DNA from: Clostridiales bacterium
Lineage (GTDB): Bacteria > Bacillota > Clostridia > Saccharofermentanales > Saccharofermentanaceae
Direction of reading: 5' to 3'
NCBI GenBank assembly: GCA_003543635.1
Contig: DNAE01000067.1
Coordinates: 1 to 5,504, forward strand
Length of the DNA stretch: 5,504 nt
Part shown: piece by piece, positions 1 to 5,504 of the stretch
Position numbering within the stretch: position 1 is the stretch's first letter
How the letters are laid out: each line of letters begins with the position of its first letter
The notes under the pieces: generated by a model
The model's database searches: none
What the model saw: only the letters and a program-made list of their open reading frames with translations
What the model was told of the DNA's origin: nothing
Translations under genes and position numbers: made by a program

Positions 1-306
1 CTTATGCTCATCGACCTCAGGGGTACGGGCATCACAGGTAAGGAACTCCAGCTCCGTCTTGACGACTGCAACATTACGGCCAACAAGAATACCATTCCCT
101 TCGATCCCGAGAAGCCTTTCATTACTTCCGGTGTAAGAGTCGGTACTGCAGCAGTTACCGCAAGGGGAATGAAGGAAGAGGATATGGTGGAGATCGCTGA
201 TCTTATCTCCCTTTGCATCTTCGATTACGAGAACAAGAAGGAAGAAGTCATCTCCCGTGTTGCCGCTCTTACGGCTAAGTATCCCATCTATCCCGAACTC
301 AAGTAA
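1..306 (+). CDS. glyA: Serine hydroxymethyltransferase, C-terminal part (5' end outside window)
   Basis: PLP-dependent cytosolic enzyme that interconverts serine + tetrahydrofolate with glycine + 5,10-methylene-THF, the main source of one-carbon units. The frame is open from base 1, and 101 residues of a family usually about 410-420 long are visible. The match is clear by recognition: the [10 protein letters not shown] segment, then [12 protein letters not shown], then [10 protein letters not shown] (Arg codon at 136-138, the conserved arginine that binds the substrate carboxylate in the family), then ARGMKEEDM and a C-terminal helix. The PLP-lysine and N-terminal domain lie upstream, outside the window. 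The ATG at bases 4-6 is internal (it falls in the conserved LRG strand), not a start. The stop TAA (304-306) overlaps the rarA ATG by one base, so the two genes are probably cotranscribed. No frameshift is seen. Confidence 0.96.
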   Translation, partial: LMLIDLRGTGITGKELQLRLDDCNITANKNTIPFDPEKPFITSGVRVGTAAVTARGMKEEDMVEIADLISLCIFDYENKKEEVISRVAALTAKYPIYPELK

Positions 307-1619
307 TGGGATCCGATGATTTAAATAAAAAGCCCCTGGCTTACAGAATGGCTCCCCGTGATCTGACAGAGTATGTCGGTCAGGAGCATATAATCGGAAA
401 AGGTAAGATGTTAAGAAGGATGATCGAGGCAGACCGTCTGTCCTCGATCATCCTTTTCGGTCCTCCGGGAACCGGAAAGACGGCCCTTGCCAGGGTCATC
501 GCCAATTCCACATCTTCGCGCTTTGCCACCCTCAACGCCGTGACGGCGGGAGTGGGTGATATCAAGAACGTTATTGCGGATGCCACCAATCCCATCCTTT
601 CCGAAGGGAAGAGGACCGTCCTTTTCATCGATGAGATCCACCGGTTCAATAAGCTTCAGCAGGATGCGCTGCTCCCCTTTGTGGAGGACGGCACGGTCAT
701 CCTCGTGGGAGCCACCACGGAAAATCCCTTCTTCGAAGTGAATAAGGCCCTTGTTTCCAGGTCCACGGTCCTGCAGCTCCATTCCCTCACGGAGGATGAC
801 ATCGTAAAGGTGCTCACCAATGCCCTGAAGGACCCTTTGAGGGGATACGGCAACACGGATGTTTCCGTTTCCGAGTCTACCTTGAGGAAGATGGCAGTGC
901 TTTCCGGAGGCGACGCCAGAAATGCCCTTAAGGCACTGGAGCTTGCCGTTATCACGACGCCTCCGGACGCCAAGGGTACCATCGTGGTAACCGACGAGGT
1001 GGTCAGCGACTGTATGCAGAAGAGGACCGTTCTTTTTGATAAGGACGGGGAGAACCATTACGATAATATATCCGCCATGATCAAGTCCATGAGGGGCTCG
1101 GATCCGGATGCGGCGGTCCTCTATCTTTCCCGTGCCCTGGCGGCAGGGGAGGACATCGAGTTCCTGGCCCGCCGTATAATGATCTGCGCCGCCGAGGATG
1201 TGGGACTTGCAAATCCCAATGCGCTCCTTATTGCCGTAGCGGCTTATCAGTGTGCCGCCGCGGTGGGTATGCCCGAGGCGCGTATACCCCTCTCCGAAGC
1301 ATGTATCGCAGTAGCTTCGTCTCCCAAGTCCAATGCCGCGTATCTCGCGGTTGATAAGGCCCTTTCTGATGTAAGGTCCAAGGATACGGGTGCGGTGCCC
1401 CTCCATCTGCGCAATGCTCCGGCGTCCGGCATGAAGGACCTGGGTTATTCCGTGGGATATAAGTATCCCCATGATTATCCTGGGCATATAACCGCCCAGC
1501 AATATCTTCCCGATGCCGTTAAGGACACCGTCTACTACGAGCCCACGGATATCGGATATGAGAAGAAGATCGCCGACTATCTGGCGTATGTTAAGAAAAT
1601 GACCGAAGGTGAAGTCTGA
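306..1619 (+). CDS. rarA: Replication-associated recombination protein A (RarA/MgsA, AAA+ ATPase)
   Basis: AAA+ ATPase related to clamp-loader subunits and eukaryotic WRNIP1/Mgs1; in bacteria RarA acts at stalled replication forks and interacts with SSB (family knowledge). The 437 residues match the usual length. Visible in order: N-terminal family signature PLAYRMAPRDLTEYVGQEH (10-28); Walker A GPPGTGKT (52-59); Walker B LFIDEIHRF (106-114); sensor 1 GATTEN (135-140); probable arginine finger SR (151-152); sensor 2 GDARNALKALE (202-212); then the helical tetramerisation/C-terminal domain, including RGSDPDAA (263-270) and AAEDVGLANP (295-304), ending with the conserved YKYPHDYPGH region (385-394). 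The start is ATG 306, because the signature begins only ten codons later; ATG 348 would cut it. No convincing Shine-Dalgarno precedes this start, so translation probably depends on reinitiation from the glyA stop (TAATG). The 3' end overlaps the lipoprotein start by one base. A perfect 14-bp inverted repeat lies in codons 37-50. Confidence 0.97.
   Translation: MGSDDLNKKPLAYRMAPRDLTEYVGQEHIIGKGKMLRRMIEADRLSSIILFGPPGTGKTALARVIANSTSSRFATLNAVTAGVGDIKNVIADATNPILSEGKRTVLFIDEIHRFNKLQQDALLPFVEDGTVILVGATTENPFFEVNKALVSRSTVLQLHSLTEDDIVKVLTNALKDPLRGYGNTDVSVSESTLRKMAVLSGGDARNALKALELAVITTPPDAKGTIVVTDEVVSDCMQKRTVLFDKDGENHYDNISAMIKSMRGSDPDAAVLYLSRALAAGEDIEFLARRIMICAAEDVGLANPNALLIAVAAYQCAAAVGMPEARIPLSEACIAVASSPKSNAAYLAVDKALSDVRSKDTGAVPLHLRNAPASGMKDLGYSVGYKYPHDYPGHITAQQYLPDAVKDTVYYEPTDIGYEKKIADYLAYVKKMTEGEV
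416..455 (+). repeat. Perfect 14-bp inverted repeat (hairpin) inside rarA
   Basis: The left arm AAGGATGATCGAGG (416-429) and right arm CCTCGATCATCCTT (442-455) are exact reverse complements separated by 12 bases. In RNA the stem could extend outward by a G-U (415/456) and an A-U (414/457) pair. The arms encode residues 37-50 of RarA, immediately before the Walker A loop. A short GC-rich hairpin, TCCGG-GAA-CCGGA (464-476), follows within the Walker A codons. The repeat is seen directly; any function is inferred. Only four T residues (454-457) follow, and they are part of the stem, so this is not a standard intrinsic terminator. Confidence 0.9.
1606..1612 (+). promoter_or_regulatory. Ribosome binding site of the lipoprotein gene
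   Basis: AAGGTGA ends six bases before ATG 1619 and lies inside the last rarA codons. It supports this start and independent ribosome loading in addition to coupling through the TGATG overlap. Confidence 0.7.
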
Positions 1620-2143
1620 TGAGAAAGAAGAGTCTGTTGTTGTTTATATTGAGCCTGGCCCTTTTGCTTTGCGCCTGCACTAAGACCGTCAGGATAGACG
1701 AGGCCGTTACCGTCTCCAATGTTAATCTGTCGGCATCGGGTGCCGCCAGGGGATTTATCCAGGCCATATTTACCGACGACAGGGAGCTTTTCTATGCGGC
1801 TTTTCCAGAATCCTTCGTGGACCGGCTGGGGGATGAGGATCCCCTTGCTGTCTATTCCGATATGGTGGATCCCGATTACGAGTTCTACGGAACGGAATTT
1901 ACCGCCTCCAACGACTACACGGAGGAGAACGGTTACAATGCCGATCTCATGAGGGAAAACATCTCCTTTTTCCATAATGTGGAGGAATCCCTTATAACGG
2001 ATATCAACATCGTTAAGATGAGGGTCTATTTCACATCGGGTGCGGAATACGTATCCACGGACGTATATGTCGTTGTCTATAAGGCGGACAACAACTGGTA
2101 TGCCTATGAGCTCCAGAATGCGGATGCGGAGTTTGCCGCCTGA
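1619..2143 (+). CDS. Small acidic membrane lipoprotein, function unknown
   Basis: A 174-residue protein that I do not recognise as a named family. The N-terminus is a lipoprotein signal peptide: basic MRKK, hydrophobic core at residues 5-17, and lipobox LCAC with the lipidated cysteine at position 20. The mature part should therefore be anchored on the outer face of the cytoplasmic membrane. It is strongly acidic and rich in aromatic residues. The pattern GAARGFIQAIFTDDRELFYAAFP (41-63) followed by a beta-rich C-terminus (YVSTDVYVVVYKADNNWYAYEL, about 144-165) resembles the small helix-plus-sheet (NTF2/DUF4878-like) fold common in clostridial lipoproteins; this is a shape-based guess only. 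The start ATG 1619 is fixed by the signal peptide, the RBS at 1606-1612 and the one-base overlap with rarA. It is the last gene of the glyA-rarA transcript, and its TGA directly abuts the stop of the convergent phosphoesterase gene. No catalytic motif is evident. Confidence 0.88.
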   Translation: MRKKSLLLFILSLALLLCACTKTVRIDEAVTVSNVNLSASGAARGFIQAIFTDDRELFYAAFPESFVDRLGDEDPLAVYSDMVDPDYEFYGTEFTASNDYTEENGYNADLMRENISFFHNVEESLITDINIVKMRVYFTSGAEYVSTDVYVVVYKADNNWYAYELQNADAEFAA

Positions 2144-2962
2144 TCAGATCTCCTCTGTAAAGAGCTTTCTGCCCTTGAAGTAGCAGAGCTCGTTGATCCC
2201 CAGGGACTTGAGGTAGGAGGCGGTCTTACCGAAGTGGATGCCCAGTGTCTCGGGCGTGTGGGAATCGGAGCCGATGGAGATGAGCTTTCCCCCCATGCTT
2301 ATATATCTCTCGAGGATCTTCCTGTCGGGCATGATGTGCGCGGAGGACTTCCTTATCTGAGCTTCTATGGATCTTGTGTTTATCTCCAAGGCCTTCTCCT
2401 TTGAGATCATGGTCTCAAAGAGTGCGTCGAATTCCTCCGGGCAGTCGTCGTAGAAGACGGTCTCATCCTTTACGGGATTATATCTGTTCACGTAATCGTA
2501 GTGGGCGATGATGTCGTAGTTGTTGCATCTGTCGGCCATCTCCGCCATCTTTCCGATGTAGATCCTGTGACGTTCGCGACGCTCGGTCTTATAGACGATG
2601 TCGCTGTAGTATACATCCCTGTTTCCGAACAGGTGGTTACTTAAGATCACTATATCGAAAAAGTTCTCGTTTACGGTCCTGTCGATCTTTTCCGCAGTGG
2701 TGGTCTGGTATCCGAACTCGATACCCTTGAGAAGCTCCACCTGATCCTTGTATCTTTCCTTCCAGAGCTTGAATTCGTTGTCGTAGAGCTTAAGGTCGAA
2801 GGTCCGGATATTATCGCCGGGATCGGGGTTATCTATCTCGTAGTGCTGGGTGATGCCGACTCTCCTGATATCCTTGCTCACGGCGGAGGCCACGAGCTCT
2901 TCTATGGTCATGTCGGCATCGGGTGAAAACTCATGGGTATGGTTATGTGTATCGGTGTACAT
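2144..2962 (-). CDS. PHP-domain phosphoesterase, histidinol-phosphatase (HisJ/HisK) family
   Basis: Predicted metal-dependent phosphatase of the PHP superfamily (TIM-like barrel, trinuclear metal centre), cytosolic. It has 272 residues, typical for the family. PHP motifs in order: DTHNHTH (4-10) giving the first HxH; GITQH (36-40) where the family usually has TDH; GIEFG (80-84) with the metal-bridging Glu82; SNH (108-110); AHYD (153-156); LEINT (192-196); and the final GSDSH (231-235) with Asp233 and His235. All metal ligands expected for the family appear to be present. Relatives dephosphorylate histidinol phosphate in histidine synthesis, but no his gene is nearby and PHP paralogs with other substrates are common in Clostridia, so the substrate is open. 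The start is the ATG at 2962-2960, only three codons before the first motif, with a weak AAGAG-type Shine-Dalgarno seven bases upstream. It is transcribed alone, divergent from the aminopeptidase gene and convergent with the lipoprotein gene. Confidence 0.9.
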   Translation of the reverse strand: MYTDTHNHTHEFSPDADMTIEELVASAVSKDIRRVGITQHYEIDNPDPGDNIRTFDLKLYDNEFKLWKERYKDQVELLKGIEFGYQTTTAEKIDRTVNENFFDIVILSNHLFGNRDVYYSDIVYKTERRERHRIYIGKMAEMADRCNNYDIIAHYDYVNRYNPVKDETVFYDDCPEEFDALFETMISKEKALEINTRSIEAQIRKSSAHIMPDRKILERYISMGGKLISIGSDSHTPETLGIHFGKTASYLKSLGINELCYFKGRKLFTEEI

Positions 2963-2999
2963 ATTTTTGCTCTTTTCAATAGTCTATTTATTGTTTTTA

Positions 3000-3009
3000 A
3001 TGATATCAT
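3000..3009. repeat. 10-bp perfect palindrome ATGATATCAT in the divergent promoter region
   Basis: ATGATATCAT is fully self-complementary and overlaps the candidate -10 element CATAAT (3007-3012). Its position between two divergent genes would suit a repressor operator, but such palindromes can arise by chance in A+T-rich DNA. No regulator gene lies in the window. Confidence 0.4.
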
Positions 3010-3030
3010 AATAGGGTAAAAATTAGTAAA

Positions 3031-3037
3031 AGAGGTG
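3031..3037 (+). promoter_or_regulatory. Ribosome binding site that sets the aminopeptidase start
   Basis: AGAGGTG ends six bases before ATG 3044. The upstream in-frame GTG at 3035-3037 is part of this Shine-Dalgarno sequence and so cannot be the start; translation begins at ATG 3044. Confidence 0.85.
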
Positions 3038-3043
3038 CTTTCA

Positions 3044-4453
3044 ATGGCCAAAGACAAAAAGTTATTTGCTGAGTTCCCCAACCTTTACAAGGACATAAAG
3101 AAGGATGATCTGGAGTCCTGTATGGATTTTGCAGAGGAGTATAAGACCTTCCTCGACATGTCCAAGACGGAGAGGGAATTTGTTGCCAATTCCATAGCGG
3201 CAGCCGAGGATCTGGGATTCAAGGATATCGCCAAGGCAAAGAAGCTCAAGGCGGGGGATAAGGTATATTCCTCCGTTAAGGATAAGGGATTGCTCCTGGC
3301 AGTCATCGGTAAGAAGCCTGCGAGCGGCGGCATGAACATCCTCGGAGCTCATGTGGATTCCCCCAGGCTCGACCTTAAGCCGAATCCCGTATATGAGGAT
3401 ACGGAGGCTGCTTATTTCAAGACCCACTACTACGGGGGCATCAAGAAGTATCAGTGGACGACGATCCCCCTCGCCATCCACGGCGTCATCTATACGACGG
3501 ACGGAAAGAAGCATGATATCTGCATAGGAGAGAAGGACGAGGATCCCATCTTCTATATCACGGATCTCCTTCCTCATCTCGGAAACGAGCAGATGAAGAA
3601 GAATGCCTCCGAGTTCATCCCCGGTGAGGATCTTACGGTGGTCATCGGCGGCATGCCCTTGAAGTCCAAGGAGAAGGAGAACGAGAAGGAGCCCTACAAG
3701 GCATATGTCCTCAAGTATCTGAACGATAAGTACGGCATCGTTGAGAAGGACTTCGTAACGGGTGAACTGGAGATCGTTCCCGCAGCGAAGGCGAGGGATG
3801 TGGGATTCGACCGCGCATTCATCGCAGGCTACGGCCACGACGATAAGGTCTGCGCTTATCCCGCTCTTATGGCAGTACTTGCCCAGGAGAGACCCGAGAA
3901 GACCTGTGTCTGCATGCTGACCGATAAGGAGGAGATCGGATCTTACGCCAACTCCGGTGCCCAGTCCATGCTCTATGAGAACTTCCTCATGGAGATCGTG
4001 GCCAAGCAGGGTGACGGAACGGTGGATATCCTCACCTTCAGAAAGGCCCTTGCCGCATCCAAGATGCTCTCCACGGACGTTTCCAACGCATATGATCCCA
4101 AGTATGCGTCGGTATCCGATCCCAGGAACTCCGCGTATATGTCCCACGGTCTCAAGCTCGAGAAGTATGTGGGCGCCAGGGGTAAGTCCGGTACCAACGA
4201 GGCAACGGGTGACTTCGTTGCCGAGATCACGGGTATCTTCGAGAAGAATTCCATTCCCTGGCAGACGGGCGAGCTCGGTAAGGTGGATGCCGGCGGTGGC
4301 GGAACCATCTCCGCTTATATGGCTAAGTTCGGTATGAACGTTATCGACGCGGGTGTCCCCGTATGGTCCATGCACGCCCCTTATGAAGTTATTTCAAAGA
4401 TAGATCTTTACTACACCTATCTTGCTTACAGGGCATTCATAGAGAATATCTGA
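3044..4453 (+). CDS. apeA: M18 family zinc aminopeptidase (clostridial aminopeptidase 1 type)
   Basis: Cytosolic dinuclear metallo-exopeptidase that removes N-terminal amino acids from peptides, forming large (often dodecameric) tetrahedral assemblies in the family. From ATG 3044 it has 469 residues, the length usual for the clostridial M18 group. Visible in order: metal-binding GAHVDSPRLDLKPNP (101-115; His103, with Asp105 the supporting residue); YYGGIKKYQW (129-138); AGYGHDDKVCAYPAL (261-275; bridging Asp at 266 or 267); TDKEEIGS (293-300; the Glu pair 296/297, catalytic base and metal ligand); STDVSNAYDP (343-352; Asp345 metal ligand); glycine-rich VDAGGGGT (414-421); and C-terminal WSMHAPYE (441-448; His444 metal ligand). 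The set is complete, so it should be active. The segment after Asp345 reads DVSNA, not the DMAHA of classical M18 enzymes such as human DNPEP. The gene follows the divergent promoter region, and its TGA overlaps the cls ATG by one base. Confidence 0.95.
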   Translation: MAKDKKLFAEFPNLYKDIKKDDLESCMDFAEEYKTFLDMSKTEREFVANSIAAAEDLGFKDIAKAKKLKAGDKVYSSVKDKGLLLAVIGKKPASGGMNILGAHVDSPRLDLKPNPVYEDTEAAYFKTHYYGGIKKYQWTTIPLAIHGVIYTTDGKKHDICIGEKDEDPIFYITDLLPHLGNEQMKKNASEFIPGEDLTVVIGGMPLKSKEKENEKEPYKAYVLKYLNDKYGIVEKDFVTGELEIVPAAKARDVGFDRAFIAGYGHDDKVCAYPALMAVLAQERPEKTCVCMLTDKEEIGSYANSGAQSMLYENFLMEIVAKQGDGTVDILTFRKALAASKMLSTDVSNAYDPKYASVSDPRNSAYMSHGLKLEKYVGARGKSGTNEATGDFVAEITGIFEKNSIPWQTGELGKVDAGGGGTISAYMAKFGMNVIDAGVPVWSMHAPYEVISKIDLYYTYLAYRAFIENI

Positions 4454-5504
4454 TGTCATCGGGAAAGGGGAGATACGGCCCGCGGGAAAAGAAGACTTCC
4501 ATCAAGAACAGCATCGGAAGGCTGCTCATTTTCCTTGCGCTCCTTATCATCCAGTTCTACTGGGTCTACAACTTACTTGTAAACCTGGATAAGAAGTATC
4601 CCATATTGAGCACCGTTGCGGAGGTACTCGCGCTCTTACTGGTGGTGGTCATCAACGAGAATAATTCAAACGTTTCCATGAAGGTACCGTTCATCATACT
4701 GATACTGGCGGTACCCTTCATGGGCGTTCTGCTCCTTATCCTGTTGGAGTTTTCCTCCAATACCTGGAGGATCAGGAGGCGTTTCCGGGATATCGATTCC
4801 AAGCTTGCTCCGTATCTTTCCTCCAAGAAGGATCTTCTCGGGGAGATAGGAAAGGAGAGCCGCAGGGCCAAGAATATCTTCAGGTATCTTAAGAACTATG
4901 CGGGATACCCCGCCTATAACGATACGGATATCAAGTATTTCAAGGAGGCGTCCCTGGCTCTGGACGATCTTGTGGAGGACCTTAAGTCGGCCCGGGATTT
5001 CATCTTCATGGAATATCATGCCATCGAGGATCGGGAATCCTTCAGAAGGATACACGAGGTGTTACGGGAGAAGGCGGCCTCCGGGGTGGAGGTCAGGATC
5101 CTTTACGACGACATCGGAAGCTTCGTCTTCATAAACCATGATTTCATCAAGAGGATGGCGGAGGATAAGATCAAGGCAAGGGTGTTTAATCCCATGATGC
5201 CGGTCTTCAATCTCTTCATCAACAACAGGGACCACAGGAAATATACGATAATCGACGGCAAGGTGGCCTTCACCGGAGGCTTTAATATCGCCAACGAGTA
5301 TTTCAACGTGACATCCCCCTACGGTCACTGGAAGGATACGGGCGTCCGTATCGAAGGACCTGCAGTGGACAGCTTGACCTCCATGTTCCTTGAAATGTGG
5401 AATGTCTCCAAGAAGAAGGATCAGGATACGGATATGTCCCGATTCTTTAACAGGGCGGAGCCCCAGGTGACGGAGAGGGGATTCATATGTCCCTATGCCG
5501 ACAG
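4453..5504 (+). CDS. cls: Cardiolipin synthase, N-terminal part (3' end outside window)
   Basis: Membrane phospholipase D-superfamily enzyme that condenses phosphatidylglycerol to cardiolipin. The frame starts at ATG 4453 (overlapping the aminopeptidase stop, TGATG) and stays open to the window edge: 350 complete codons of an expected total near 500. Layout: basic N-terminus; three hydrophobic segments at about 22-43, 51-67 and 79-99 (the last with the PFMG turn typical of Bacillota Cls); a basic linker (RIRRRFR, 106-112); then the first PLD domain with FIFMEYHAIED (183-193), VEVRILYDDIGS (212-223), RVFNPMMPVF (243-252) and the first HKD motif NNRDHRKYTIIDGKVAFTGG (257-276; His261, Lys263, Asp268), followed by GHWKDTGVRIEGPAV (291-305). 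The second HKD motif, needed for activity, lies beyond the window. Only a weak AGAGAA (4441-4446) precedes the start, so coupling to the aminopeptidase gene is likely. No frameshift is seen. Confidence 0.95.
   Translation, partial: MSSGKGRYGPREKKTSIKNSIGRLLIFLALLIIQFYWVYNLLVNLDKKYPILSTVAEVLALLLVVVINENNSNVSMKVPFIILILAVPFMGVLLLILLEFSSNTWRIRRRFRDIDSKLAPYLSSKKDLLGEIGKESRRAKNIFRYLKNYAGYPAYNDTDIKYFKEASLALDDLVEDLKSARDFIFMEYHAIEDRESFRRIHEVLREKAASGVEVRILYDDIGSFVFINHDFIKRMAEDKIKARVFNPMMPVFNLFINNRDHRKYTIIDGKVAFTGGFNIANEYFNVTSPYGHWKDTGVRIEGPAVDSLTSMFLEMWNVSKKKDQDTDMSRFFNRAEPQVTERGFICPYAD

Larger units (their letters stand above)
2963..3043. promoter_or_regulatory. Divergent intergenic promoter region
   Basis: This 81-base A+T-rich gap is the only non-coding stretch and must carry the promoters of both the phosphoesterase (leftward) and the aminopeptidase-cls unit (rightward). 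The best rightward -10 candidate is CATAAT (3007-3012), about 31 bases before ATG 3044; no good -35 (TTGACA-like) sits at 16-18 bases from it. No clear leftward promoter could be chosen. No riboswitch or terminator hairpin was seen. Confidence 0.5.

Noticed and set aside
141..160. Near-palindrome CGGTACTGC / GCAGTTACCG in glyA
   Set aside because: It needs a bulged base, has almost no loop, and lies in conserved glyA codons; chance level.
416..461. Intrinsic terminator at the rarA inverted repeat
   Set aside because: Only four T residues follow, they fall inside the stem, and the site is within an intact conserved reading frame; early termination would abolish RarA.
411..1502. Long open frame on the - strand opposite rarA
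   Set aside because: It is a shadow of a real gene with full AAA+ motifs; the translation is low complexity (Gly/Arg/His/Ile-rich) with no recognisable domain. Sense codon bias avoids the triplets that would give antisense stops.
2399..2420. Hairpin CTTTGAGA / TCTCAAAG inside the phosphoesterase gene
   Set aside because: An 8-bp repeat with a 6-base loop is expected a few times by chance in 5.5 kb, and it has no T-run or position suggesting a role.
3035..3043. GTG at 3035 as the aminopeptidase start
   Set aside because: The GTG is part of the AGAGGTG Shine-Dalgarno sequence for ATG 3044, and nothing suitable lies upstream of it.
3062..4375. Long open frame on the - strand opposite the aminopeptidase gene
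   Set aside because: Same shadow effect; the sense strand has a complete M18 motif set, an RBS and normal length, while the antisense product resembles nothing.
5076..5094. GC-rich hairpin GGCCTCC / GGAGGTC in cls
   Set aside because: Seven pairs including one G-U; similar short stems occur throughout these GC-rich coding regions.
4566..5328. Several - strand and alternative-frame ORFs across 4566-5328
   Set aside because: The + strand frame from 4453 is a clear cardiolipin synthase with an HKD motif; it simply lacks a stop before the window ends. The others overlap it fully and lack any family features.
1..5504. Mobile elements, CRISPR, tRNA/rRNA, phage or toxin-antitoxin genes
   Set aside because: No transposase, integrase, direct-repeat array, tRNA-like cloverleaf or small defence-type gene was found; coding covers all but about 81 bases with uniform codon use.

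Overview
This window looks like ordinary chromosomal sequence from a Gram-positive anaerobe, most likely Bacillota class Clostridia (Lachnospiraceae- or Saccharofermentans-like). The grounds are a cardiolipin synthase of Bacillota layout, a clostridial-type M18 aminopeptidase, purine-rich Shine-Dalgarno sites (AGAGGTG, AAGGTGA), mid-range GC with heavy AGG/AAG/ATC codon use, and very tight gene packing. The genus cannot be fixed from this sequence alone. No mobile element, RNA gene, CRISPR array or sign of recent transfer was seen.

Layout. (1) Bases 1-2143, + strand: the C-terminal quarter of glyA (serine hydroxymethyltransferase), complete rarA (AAA+ clamp-loader-like ATPase), and a small acidic lipoprotein of unknown function. 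Each junction overlaps by one base (TAATG, TGATG), so this is very probably one transcript. (2) Bases 2144-2962, - strand: a stand-alone PHP-domain phosphoesterase of the histidinol-phosphatase (HisJ/HisK-like) family. It is convergent with the lipoprotein gene, with no base between the two stop codons. (3) Bases 2963-3043: the only real intergenic region, A+T-rich and divergent, with a perfect 10-bp palindrome. (4) Bases 3044-5504, + strand: an M18 metallo-aminopeptidase, overlapping by one base a cardiolipin synthase gene that runs off the right edge after its first HKD motif.

The genes are mostly housekeeping: one-carbon metabolism, replication-fork maintenance, phosphate-ester hydrolysis, peptide turnover and membrane phospholipid synthesis. 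Nothing supports a common pathway; the shared feature is translational coupling. I found no clear new biological system. The most unusual signal is a perfect 14-bp inverted repeat (416-429 / 442-455) inside rarA just before the Walker A codons, which should fold into a strong mRNA hairpin. Other points are the shared stop-codon palindrome TGATCA at 2141-2146, the palindrome in the divergent promoter region, and the uncharacterised lipoprotein.
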